Notes under the pieces: model-generated
Database searches by the model: none
What the model was told of the DNA's origin: nothing
What the model saw: only the letters and a program-made list of their open reading frames with translations
Made by a program: the position numbers and the translations under genes
Assembly: GCA_030673345.1 (NCBI GenBank)
Contig: DAOVJH010000045.1
Coordinates: 1-8,223, forward strand
Direction of reading: 5' to 3'
Origin: Pseudomonadota bacterium
GTDB taxonomy: Bacteria; Pseudomonadota; Gammaproteobacteria; SZUA-229
DNA length: 8,223 bases
Shown: positions 1 through 6,032 of the stretch, piece by piece
How the letters are laid out: every line of letters starts with the position of its first letter
How positions within the stretch are numbered: the first letter of the stretch is position 1

Positions 1-105
1 CCTCTAAATTTTCCTACAAAAATAATATTCATATACGTGGATTCTTAGTTAACTAGCCCTTATAACAATGATAATTATAGTCAATTTGCCGAGTTTTTTA
101 GCACA
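1..105 (+). promoter_or_regulatory. Upstream region of the dciA-like gene with weak promoter-like elements
   Basis: No gene is visible here. The stretch is AT-rich. GATAAT at 70-75 is a fair -10 match; TTAACT at 49-54 would be a -35 with a short 15-nt spacer, so the pairing is not convincing. A perfect 10-bp palindrome, TAGTTAACTA, occupies 46-55 and overlaps that -35 candidate; it may be an operator or chance in AT-rich DNA. The rightward gene needs its own promoter because everything to its right is transcribed in the opposite direction, unless a gene lying left of the window reads into it. Confidence 0.3.
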
Positions 106-576
106 ATGAAGCCAATTAATGAGCAAATTAATCCAAAATTTGTGATTCAGGCCAAAAAACTGGCCAAATTCACGCGAATATTACACAAAATATTGCCTGT
201 GGAATGCCATGATCACGTTAAAGTTGCCAATATTCGTGACCAGAATCTAATGCTGATCACTGACTCCCCAGTGTGGACAACCAGGCTACGTCAGTTGAGT
301 CCCCAGATTCTGACATTCTTACGCGAAAATAGTCCCGGTGATGATAGCGACCGTACACAGATCATTCATCATGTACAGATCCGTACACGCTATCACGCAT
401 CAGACTCCGACGAACAGCAGATCTCAAATAAGAAAGACCCGCATAAGCTTCATATCAGTGAAAAAACAGCCACCCTGTTGTCACAGTCAGCTGACAGTAT
501 CAAACATCAGGCTTTAAAATCAGCGCTGTTAAGGGTCGCAAGCCACACCAGTAAGCAGGACAAACTAAAAAAATAA
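106..576 (+). CDS. dciA: DUF721 family protein, DciA-like replicative helicase loader/operator
   Basis: A 156-residue protein of the DUF721 type. Family members of the DciA group interact with the DnaB replicative helicase and support replication initiation in bacteria lacking DnaC-type loaders; that role is inferred here from family membership. The recognisable core is residues about 20-95: LAKFTRILHKILP, then VKVANIRDQNLMLITDS (38-54), the conserved Trp57 with TTRLRQLSPQI, and a VQIRTR strand near 90-95. A polar linker (98-115) leads to a second helical segment, LHISEKTATLLSQSADSI (115-132), also typical of gammaproteobacterial members. The C-terminus is lysine-rich (KQDKLKK). ATG at 106 is the only ATG between the upstream in-frame stop (46-48) and the core; its ribosome site is weak (GAG at 91-93, 12 nt away). 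It converges on lpxC. From memory, a DUF721 gene also sits beside lpxC in pseudomonads. Family call fairly sure; function less so. Confidence 0.82.
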   Translation: MKPINEQINPKFVIQAKKLAKFTRILHKILPVECHDHVKVANIRDQNLMLITDSPVWTTRLRQLSPQILTFLRENSPGDDSDRTQIIHHVQIRTRYHASDSDEQQISNKKDPHKLHISEKTATLLSQSADSIKHQALKSALLRVASHTSKQDKLKK

Positions 577-594
577 AAGCCTGCTCTGCAGGCT
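567..594 (-). terminator. Intrinsic terminator of the lpxC end of the operon
   Basis: Read on the minus strand, AGCCTGC-AGA-GCAGGCT forms a perfect 7-bp, GC-rich stem with a 3-nt loop (578-594). It is followed immediately by TTTATTTTTTT (577-567), a classic intrinsic terminator. It lies about 65 nt after the lpxC stop. The U-tract is the antisense of the last two lysine codons and the stop codon of the convergent dciA-like gene. On the plus strand the same hairpin follows the dciA stop, but its tail (CTATCTTC) is T-poor, so termination in that direction would be weaker. Confidence 0.87.
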
Positions 595-658
595 CTATCT
601 TCGTGGAATCTTATTACTGGTAGATTTAACCGCTTACCTGAAGCGTCAACTTAGCAGA

Positions 659-1573
659 CTATACGGTCTGCAATGGCGTCGCGTAAGAGATCGGTGAAGA
701 AGCCTTTTCGTCTTCAAACGTCACTTCTTCCCAGGCGTCTTTGTCAGCACATAAGGCTTTTAATAATTTATTATTTAACGCATGGCCAGACCGGTATCCA
801 GAAAAAGCACCGATAGAACTATGACCTAATAAGTACAGGTCACCGATCGCATCCAGAATTTTATGTTTAACAAATTCGTCTTCGTAGCGCAGGCCATCTT
901 CATTTAGCACACGGTACTCATCGACGACGATAGCGTTATCGATACTGCCGCCTAAGGCCAGGTTATTTTTACGCAGGGCTTCGATATCACTCATGAAGCC
1001 AAAAGTACGCGCACGGCTAACCTCTTTAACAAATGAGGTAGTCGAGAAATCGATTTCCGCGGTACAGGGTGCATCTTTAAATGCAGGGTGGTCAAAATCA
1101 ATAGCGAAGCTGACTTTAAATCCATCGAAAGGATCAAAGCGTGCCCATTTACCCTCTTCTTCGACGACTACCGATTTTTTAATGCGGACGAATCGTTTAG
1201 GAACTTCCTGCTCGACTATTCCAGCAGACTGGATGAGGAATACGAAAGGACCAGAACTGCCATCCATGATCGGCACTTCAGAAGCACTCACATCGACGTA
1301 GGCGTTATCGATACCCAGACCTGCCATCGCAGAAAGCAGATGCTCTACTGTAGAAACACTAACGCCATCTTGCTCCAGTGTTGTCGACAACATCGTTGCA
1401 CCAACATTTGAAGCCGTCGCTTTAATTTCTACAGGCTCATTCAGATCCACGCGGCGGAATATAACACCCGTATCTGGCTGTGCCGGACGTAATGTCAGAT
1501 ATACTTTTTCACCTGAGTGTAATCCAACGCCAGTCGCACGAATAACATTCTTTAATGTTCTTTGCTTAATCAA
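659..1573 (-). CDS. lpxC: UDP-3-O-acyl-N-acetylglucosamine deacetylase
   Basis: The zinc amidase that removes acetate from UDP-3-O-acyl-GlcNAc, the committed step of lipid A synthesis in the cytoplasm. With the start chosen here it has 304 residues, against 305 in E. coli. Visible active-site features are STVEHL with Glu77 and zinc ligand His78, Thr190 in SRARTFGF, zinc ligands His237 and Asp241 in [12 protein letters not shown], and catalytic His264 in SGHALNN. These match E. coli E78, H79, T191, H238, D242 and H265, each offset by one. No ATG is available. TTG at 1573 gives the family N-terminus MIKQRTL and has TAGGA 9 nt upstream; an in-frame TTG at 1582 would add three residues but abuts that site. 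The stop is TAG. The C-terminus (SYATPLQTV) lacks the enterobacterial AVLA end recognised by FtsH and resembles the Pseudomonas form. It lies 219 nt after ftsZ and probably has its own promoter. Confidence 0.97.
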   Translation of the reverse strand: MIKQRTLKNVIRATGVGLHSGEKVYLTLRPAQPDTGVIFRRVDLNEPVEIKATASNVGATMLSTTLEQDGVSVSTVEHLLSAMAGLGIDNAYVDVSASEVPIMDGSSGPFVFLIQSAGIVEQEVPKRFVRIKKSVVVEEEGKWARFDPFDGFKVSFAIDFDHPAFKDAPCTAEIDFSTTSFVKEVSRARTFGFMSDIEALRKNNLALGGSIDNAIVVDEYRVLNEDGLRYEDEFVKHKILDAIGDLYLLGHSSIGAFSGYRSGHALNNKLLKALCADKDAWEEVTFEDEKASSPISYATPLQTV

Positions 1574-1582
1574 TGTGTCCAA

Positions 1583-1587
1583 TCCTA
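1583..1587 (-). promoter_or_regulatory. Ribosome binding site deciding the lpxC TTG start
   Basis: The minus strand reads TAGGA, then 9 nt (TTGGACACA), then TTG at 1573-1571. This spacing is suitable for the inner TTG. The upstream in-frame TTG at 1582-1580 directly follows the same site and so has no usable spacing. The next in-frame stop upstream is TGA at 1600-1598, with only ATA and GGA codons between it and the outer TTG that could be confused with a start. The start therefore lies at one of the two TTG codons, most likely the inner one. Confidence 0.7.
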
Positions 1588-1623
1588 TTGCCCAACTTCA
1601 AGGTTGTAGCAGAAAATTTTGAT

Positions 1624-1653
1624 AAAAACCGCCGTATTATCACATAATTACGG
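1624..1653 (-). other. Hairpin with U-run between ftsZ and lpxC, possible weak terminator or attenuator
   Basis: The minus strand reads CCGTAATTAT-GTG-ATAATACGG (1653-1632): a 9-bp stem with one bulged A and a 3-nt loop, followed by CGG and then TTTTT (1628-1624). The GC-rich base of the stem and the nearby U-run resemble an intrinsic terminator, but the upper stem is AT-only and three bases separate it from the Us, so it would be inefficient. It lies about 140 nt after the ftsZ stop and contains the candidate lpxC -10, so it could limit read-through from ftsZ while leaving lpxC to its own promoter. Confidence 0.4.
1636..1644 (-). promoter_or_regulatory. Candidate extended -10 promoter for lpxC
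   Basis: On the minus strand TGTGATAAT fits an extended -10 (TGn followed by GATAAT, five of six matches to TATAAT). The -35 is poor: the best choice is TTCCAA, 18 nt upstream, with three of six matches; an extended -10 can tolerate that. Transcription would start near 1630-1628, at a GG followed by five Ts, giving a leader of about 56 nt before the TTG start. The region is AT-rich, so chance matches are possible, but its position in the largest gap of the cluster supports it. Confidence 0.5.
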
Positions 1654-1672
1654 TCTAAATTGGAAGCTCGTC

Positions 1673-1691
1673 ATTAAACACCGGGTTTAAT
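1673..1691. repeat. Perfect inverted repeat in the ftsZ-lpxC gap
   Basis: ATTAAAC (1673-1679) and GTTTAAT (1685-1691) are exact inverted copies separated by 5 nt (ACCGG). No T-run follows on either strand, so it is not a standard terminator. It lies about 30 nt upstream of the candidate lpxC -10, close to where an operator or activator site could sit, and could equally be an mRNA hairpin in the ftsZ 3' region. The right arm also forms GTTTAATAAAC (1685-1695), a second short palindrome. Confidence 0.45.
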
Positions 1692-1792
1692 AAACTTTAT
1701 CTTCCACCAAAACAACCTGCAAATATTTCTAAAAACTAAATAAAAACAAATTAAATCAATAAATTAACTCGATTTACGATTAACTTAGACGA

Positions 1793-2959
1793 TTAATCTG
1801 CCTGTCGACGCAAAAATGCAGGTATATCCAGCATCTCCTCATTATAACCGCCATCAACTGAAACAGGCTCGTTATGCGACTTTGCGTTACGTGTGATAGC
1901 TGGCTTGGCTAATTCACTGTAATCAGGCGCCTCTTCTTCTGCCGCTTTTTTTACGACTTTGATTTCAGCCGGCGCAGGTACGGGTGTTGGCGCTTTGATA
2001 GTATTACCCAAACCGGTAGCAACAACCGTTACACGAATCTCACCATCCAGTGATTCGTCTATCGCAGTACCCATAACCACTGTCGCATCTTCAGAAGCAA
2101 ATCCATTGATGACTGCACCGATATCCTGGAATTCACCCAGTGTCATATTCGCACCCGTTACGTTGACCAGGATGCCGCGTGCACCAGACAGGTTCACATC
2201 TTCGAGTAATGGACTCGCGATAGCCGCTTCTGCAGCTTCTTTCGCACGCTCCTCACCAATAGCACGCCCAGATCCCATCATGCCCATGCCCATCTTGGAC
2301 ATCACTGTTCTTACGTCGGCGAAGTCAACGTTGATAACGCCAGGGTTCGTGATCAGTTCGGTAATACCCTGAACCGCACCGCATAACACATCGTTAGCAC
2401 CGCTGAAGGCATTCATCAGATCAAAATCACGACCGTACACATCCAGTAACTTATCATTCGGTATGGTGATCAAAGAATCGACATGACCGCTCAGCTCTTT
2501 GATACCCTGCATCGCAATCTTCATCCGCGATGAACCTTCAAAAGCGAAGGGTTTGGTCACGACACCGACGACCAGTATGCCCATCTCACGAGCGATCTGT
2601 GCAACCACCGGTGCCGCACCAGTACCGGTACCGCCACCCATGCCAGCCGTTACAAATAACATATCAGTATTTGATATCGCTTCCTGAATCAGCTCGCGAT
2701 CTTCGAGTGCCGCCTGTTGACCCACTTCAGGTGTTGCACCTGCACCAAGACCTTTTGTTATGTTACTACCGATCTGCAATGATTTGGCGCCATCAAAACG
2801 GCCCAATGCCTGCGCATCGGTATTCGTACAGATAAAATCAACACCATTGATACCACTGCTCACCATATGCTGCACAGCATTACCACCGCCGCCACCAACA
2901 CCGATGACCTTTATTACCGCTTCCTGTGCACCGGAATCCATCAATTCGAACATAGGCAT
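1793..2959 (-). CDS. ftsZ: Cell division protein FtsZ (tubulin-like GTPase)
   Basis: The GTP-driven filament that forms the Z ring at midcell and recruits the divisome. At 388 residues it has normal length. Landmarks in order: [10 protein letters not shown] (20-29), the NTD of the nucleotide pocket (46-48), the signature GGGTGTG (108-114), NAFSGAND near 183-190, and the T7 catalytic loop NVDFADV (210-216) whose acidic residues complete GTP hydrolysis across the subunit interface. A polar, alanine/proline/glutamate-rich linker (about 321-372) leads to the conserved C-terminal peptide ending [12 protein letters not shown] (377-388), the tail that binds FtsA and other partners. ATG at 2959 is preceded by AGGAG with 7-nt spacing. 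The gene follows ftsA after 84 nt containing a tandem repeat. Nothing in the protein departs from the gammaproteobacterial pattern. Confidence 0.99.
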   Translation of the reverse strand: MPMFELMDSGAQEAVIKVIGVGGGGGNAVQHMVSSGINGVDFICTNTDAQALGRFDGAKSLQIGSNITKGLGAGATPEVGQQAALEDRELIQEAISNTDMLFVTAGMGGGTGTGAAPVVAQIAREMGILVVGVVTKPFAFEGSSRMKIAMQGIKELSGHVDSLITIPNDKLLDVYGRDFDLMNAFSGANDVLCGAVQGITELITNPGVINVDFADVRTVMSKMGMGMMGSGRAIGEERAKEAAEAAIASPLLEDVNLSGARGILVNVTGANMTLGEFQDIGAVINGFASEDATVVMGTAIDESLDGEIRVTVVATGLGNTIKAPTPVPAPAEIKVVKKAAEEEAPDYSELAKPAITRNAKSHNEPVSVDGGYNEEMLDIPAFLRRQAD

Positions 2960-2966
2960 GAGATTT

Positions 2967-2971
2967 CTCCT
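2967..2971 (-). promoter_or_regulatory. Strong ribosome binding site of ftsZ
   Basis: AGGAG on the minus strand, within AAGAGGAGAAA, lies 7 nt before the ATG at 2959. It is the best-spaced full-strength site in the window, consistent with FtsZ being needed in larger amounts than FtsA or FtsQ. It also favours the first ATG over the second, six bases further in. Confidence 0.85.
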
Positions 2972-2986
2972 CTTATTAATTAATTT

Positions 2987-3010
2987 GTTATTTAGTTATT
3001 TAGTTATTTA
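2987..3010. repeat. Three tandem copies of an 8-bp unit in the ftsZ leader
   Basis: GTTATTTA occurs three times in exact tandem (2987-2994, 2995-3002, 3003-3010); on the coding strand the unit is TAAATAAC. It sits between the ftsA stop and the ftsZ ribosome site, about 15 nt from the latter. The array places TAA in all three reading frames, so ribosomes running past ftsA would stop there. Being A-rich and unpaired in the mRNA, it may also keep the ftsZ ribosome site open. Confidence 0.85.
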
Positions 3011-3043
3011 TTTCGGTTAGTTTGTTTGTGTTACATCGTCAGG

Positions 3044-4279
3044 TTAAAAGTTTCCCTGGAACCAGCTCTTCATCCGCTCAAAAACTCCTTTAACACCACC
3101 TTCCATCATGATGTGACTGGTGCCATTGGTTCTATGCTGGTTACCAAATAGCAGCAAGCCAACACCAGTCGCATAAATTGGATTTTTAACGACGTCAGCC
3201 AGTCCTGAAACATATTGCGGCAAGCCGAGGCGTACGGGGGCATGAAAAATTTCTTCTGCCAGATCGATCACACCTTCCATCTTTGAACTGCCACCCGTCA
3301 ATACCACACCGGCTGCAATGATCTCTTCGAAACCACTGCGACGTAATTCTGCATGTACAAGGTTTAATAATTCTTCATAACGCGGTTCTACAACTTCCGC
3401 TAAAGTCTGGCGCGATAATTTGCGTGGCGGACGCTCACCGACACTGGGTACTTCGATCGTCTCTTCCGGATTTGCGAGCTGACGCAGTGCGCAGGCATAT
3501 TTAATTTTTATGTCATTGGCATACTGCGTAGGCGTACGTAGCGCAACAGCAATATCGTTAGTTACCTGGTCACCGGCGATAGGGATAACCGCTGTATGAC
3601 GGATGGCGCCTTCTGAAAACACGGCGATGTCCGTAGTACCACCACCGATGTCAACCAGGCACACGCCCAGTTCTTTTTCATCTTCGGTCAATACGGAATA
3701 ACTTGATGCCAGCTGCTCGAGGATGATGTCATCGACCTCCAGACCACAGCGACGAACACATTTGATTATGTTTTGCGCGGCACCGACTGCACCGGTAACG
3801 AGGTGCACTTTTGCTTCGAGGCGAACACCAGACATTCCGATCGGTTCACGTATACCTTCCTGGTCATCGATGATGAATTCCTGCGGTAGGATATGAAGCA
3901 CGCGTTGATCCGCAGGTATCGCAACTGCACGTGCTGCATCGATTACCCTGTCAAGATCACCATTGGTCACTTCACGCTCACGGATCGCGACGATGCCATG
4001 CGAATTCAAACTGCGTATATGGCTACCGGCAATACCGGCATAGACAGAATTGATCTCACACCCTGCCATCAGTTCCGCTTCTTCAATCGCATGCTGAATT
4101 GACTGCACCGTGGACTCGATGTTGACCACCACACCTTTTTTCAGTCCGTTTGAAGGATGCGAGCCAAGACCGATTATCTCTATCTCACCCTCGTCATTTA
4201 TTTCACCGACGATAGCAACAACTTTTGACGTACCGATATCGAGACCGATCAGCATGTTTTTATCAGACTTTTTTGTCAT
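3044..4279 (-). CDS. ftsA: Cell division protein FtsA (actin-like membrane tether)
   Basis: An actin-family ATP-binding protein that anchors FtsZ filaments to the cytoplasmic membrane and signals divisome activation. It has 411 residues from the ATG at 4279, against 420 in E. coli. Visible motifs: phosphate-1 loop GLDIGTSKV (12-20), the FtsA-specific 1C subdomain (about 84-165, with AGIAGSHI and ILPQEF), phosphate-2 DIGGGTTD (210-217), adenosine-binding LTGGSS (327-332), and a C-terminal amphipathic helix VFERMKSWFQGNF (399-411) that acts as the membrane-targeting sequence. The frame is open 18 codons further upstream, but that extension lies in the ftsQ coding end and has no family counterpart; ATG at 4279 has GGAGG 9 nt before it. 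It begins 4 nt after the ftsQ stop, so translation is probably coupled. Confidence 0.98.
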   Translation of the reverse strand: MTKKSDKNMLIGLDIGTSKVVAIVGEINDEGEIEIIGLGSHPSNGLKKGVVVNIESTVQSIQHAIEEAELMAGCEINSVYAGIAGSHIRSLNSHGIVAIREREVTNGDLDRVIDAARAVAIPADQRVLHILPQEFIIDDQEGIREPIGMSGVRLEAKVHLVTGAVGAAQNIIKCVRRCGLEVDDIILEQLASSYSVLTEDEKELGVCLVDIGGGTTDIAVFSEGAIRHTAVIPIAGDQVTNDIAVALRTPTQYANDIKIKYACALRQLANPEETIEVPSVGERPPRKLSRQTLAEVVEPRYEELLNLVHAELRRSGFEEIIAAGVVLTGGSSKMEGVIDLAEEIFHAPVRLGLPQYVSGLADVVKNPIYATGVGLLLFGNQHRTNGTSHIMMEGGVKGVFERMKSWFQGNF

Positions 4280-4283
4280 CGAC

Positions 4284-5066
4284 TCAAGCCTCCGCCACTT
4301 GTACGGCAAAACCGTTTGGATAACGCATATCAATAACCTTAATGTTTTTATTTTTTAAAGTATGGCCGACACGATCATGGCCAACTGTTAGTGAGGGTAA
4401 TATTCGAACAAACCGCTTTAAACGTTTCTCGGTTTCAAAGCGGCCCAGTTTTACATCTATCATGTTCATAACCGCAGCGCTGTCATCTGATTCCCTATAC
4501 TCTGAAACGACCATCTTCCATGAACGCCTCACATCCAGGTCAAGCCGCACGACTTCAAATTCGAGCAGCGACATCTCCTGGTAAAGCACATTCATGAACT
4601 TCCAGACATTATCGTGATGACCTTCAGGTCCATTCAGCCTGGGAAGATTTAATTTTTTATCGATACTTTCCGGCCTGAAGACTTCACCCTCGTCATTGAT
4701 ATAACCGTCCTTGTTCCAGTATGCGACGGGGACCTGTTCTGTAATGATCACATCCAGGTTTGCTGGCCACTGCCTTCTTAGAGAAACATTTTTTATCCAT
4801 GGTTGCTGCATCAACTTCTCACGCAAGCTGCTTAGATCGACCGTAAAATAACCACCGTCGATATTTTCCTTAACCATCGACCTGATTTCATTCTCATCCA
4901 GAAAAGCAAGTTCACCGATCACCGCAACATCATCAACGGGTAACATGGTTGGTATCTCAACATCCTTTATCAACAGGCCAACATAAACCAGTGCCGCGCT
5001 GCCGAGTAATACCGGCAATGTCTTTATGATTTTCTTTAACAGCGATGTTTTATTTTTTCTTTTCAT
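4284..5066 (-). CDS. ftsQ: Cell division protein FtsQ
   Basis: A bitopic inner-membrane divisome protein that, with FtsB and FtsL, links early division proteins to septal wall synthesis. It has 260 residues. A short lysine-rich cytoplasmic tail (1-15) precedes one transmembrane segment (about 16-33, TLPVLLGSAALVYVGLLI). A periplasmic POTRA domain follows (about 44-112, with DLSSLREKLMQQPWIKNVSLRRQWP and the strand LDVIITEQVPVAYW). The beta domain then carries the conserved INDEGEVF (123-130), LPRLNGPEG (141-149), and near the end DMRYPNGFAVQ (246-256). These segments match the FtsQ/DivIB pattern, and the position between ddl and ftsA confirms it. ATG at 5066 lies 18 nt after the ddl stop with only a weak ribosome site (GAGCAG), suggesting low expression, as is usual for this protein. 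Confidence 0.97.
   Translation of the reverse strand: MKRKNKTSLLKKIIKTLPVLLGSAALVYVGLLIKDVEIPTMLPVDDVAVIGELAFLDENEIRSMVKENIDGGYFTVDLSSLREKLMQQPWIKNVSLRRQWPANLDVIITEQVPVAYWNKDGYINDEGEVFRPESIDKKLNLPRLNGPEGHHDNVWKFMNVLYQEMSLLEFEVVRLDLDVRRSWKMVVSEYRESDDSAAVMNMIDVKLGRFETEKRLKRFVRILPSLTVGHDRVGHTLKNKNIKVIDMRYPNGFAVQVAEA
4289..4293 (-). promoter_or_regulatory. Ribosome binding site of ftsA inside the ftsQ end
   Basis: GGAGG on the minus strand lies 9 nt before the ATG at 4279 and within the last codons of ftsQ (coding for AEA). It settles the ftsA start against the longer open frame beginning at 4333, and places initiation where ribosomes finish ftsQ. Confidence 0.85.
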
Positions 5067-5084
5067 TATTATTTCTGCTCGCGG

Positions 5085-6032
5085 TTACGAACAATGCTCA
5101 CATTCGGCCAGTGATAAAATTTTAACGACCAGATCTTCAAATGATAAACCCGCCTGTGCTGCCGCCATCGGCACCAGCGAATGACTCGTCATACCAGGCA
5201 CGGTATTAACCTCGATCAACCATGGCTGATCATTCTGATCGACCATAAAATCGACACGCCCCCAGGACGATGCACCGACTGCATCAAAAGCCTGTACTGT
5301 TAACTCAGCAAACTCAGCCTCCTGCTCCGCAGGCAGACCACATGGACATATGTACTGTGTGTCACTGGCTTCATATTTAGCGTCGTAATCATAAAATTTA
5401 TGCGTCGTCTTAAGCTTGATCATCGGTAACACCTGATCATCTAACATAGCGGCGGTATACTCTTCACCTTCTATCCAGCTTTCGGCAATCACGGTGCCGC
5501 CACACTGCATCGCCTTCTGCCACGCTGGCAACAACTCCTCTTGCCGCTCGACTTTACTCATACCGATGCTTGAACCTTCGAGTACAGGCTTGATGATCAT
5601 CGGCAGAGACAGTTTCTCAAGTGCCTGCTGACAGCTTTGCTCAGAGTCAATGATGCAAAAATCAGGTGTAGGCAAGCCCATCGCCAACCAGACCTGTTTG
5701 GTTTTTAATTTATCCATCGCCAGCGATGAAGCCATCACACCTGAACCGGTGTAAGGCATAGACATCAGCTCCATCAAACCCTGCATGGTGCCATCTTCCC
5801 CGCCTCGACCGTGTAGCATGATAAAAACACGCTGATAATCTTCATCCATAAACTTATTAATTATCTTCTCATCGACATCGATACCATGTGCATCGACACC
5901 CTTGTTCTTTAATGCATCAAGAACGGCATTACCACTCAATAGTGAGATCTCACGCTCTGCTGACAGGCCGCCCATCAGGACCGCAACTTTGCCGAATTTA
6001 TTGGCATCATTATTTTTGGCATCCACACCCAT
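5085..6032 (-). CDS. ddl: D-alanine--D-alanine ligase
   Basis: An ATP-grasp enzyme joining two D-alanines for the peptidoglycan stem terminus. It has 315 residues; E. coli DdlB has 306. Motifs: GGLSAERE (21-28, with substrate-binding Glu26), HGRGGEDG (74-81), EGSSIGMSK (152-160), YDYDAKY ending at Tyr220, WGRVDFM with Arg259 and Asp261, EVNTVPGMTSHSLVP (274-288) with Glu274 and Asn276 for magnesium and phosphate. The Tyr at 220, rather than Phe, is the form associated with D-Ala-D-Ala and not D-Ala-D-lactate. ATG at 6032 overlaps the murB stop as TGATG; a GTG one codon upstream is an alternative. About 11 residues precede the usual N-terminus, with no later Met to replace the start. The end CEHCS, a CxxC, is unusual. 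E. coli-type DdlB rather than DdlA is indicated by the dcw location. Confidence 0.97.
   Translation of the reverse strand: MGVDAKNNDANKFGKVAVLMGGLSAEREISLLSGNAVLDALKNKGVDAHGIDVDEKIINKFMDEDYQRVFIMLHGRGGEDGTMQGLMELMSMPYTGSGVMASSLAMDKLKTKQVWLAMGLPTPDFCIIDSEQSCQQALEKLSLPMIIKPVLEGSSIGMSKVERQEELLPAWQKAMQCGGTVIAESWIEGEEYTAAMLDDQVLPMIKLKTTHKFYDYDAKYEASDTQYICPCGLPAEQEAEFAELTVQAFDAVGASSWGRVDFMVDQNDQPWLIEVNTVPGMTSHSLVPMAAAQAGLSFEDLVVKILSLAECEHCS

Noticed and set aside
631..645. Small hairpin CGCTT-ACCTG-AAGCG between lpxC and its terminator
   Set aside because: Only 5 bp and no T-run; the strong terminator at 567-594 explains the region.
993..1411. Two overlapping rightward open frames of about 100 codons opposite lpxC
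   Set aside because: They lie wholly antisense to a strongly conserved gene, have no recognisable domain, and are explained by the codon pattern of the opposite strand. The same holds for the other rightward frames opposite ftsZ, ftsA, ftsQ, ddl, murB and murC.
1580..1582. Outer TTG as the lpxC start
   Set aside because: It directly follows the only ribosome-site-like TAGGA, leaving no spacing, and adds three residues absent from known LpxC proteins.
4280..4333. Longer FtsA start giving 18 extra residues
   Set aside because: The extension (starting MICVIQTVLPYKW) is the ftsQ coding end in another frame, has no family counterpart, and the GGAGG site points to the ATG at 4279.
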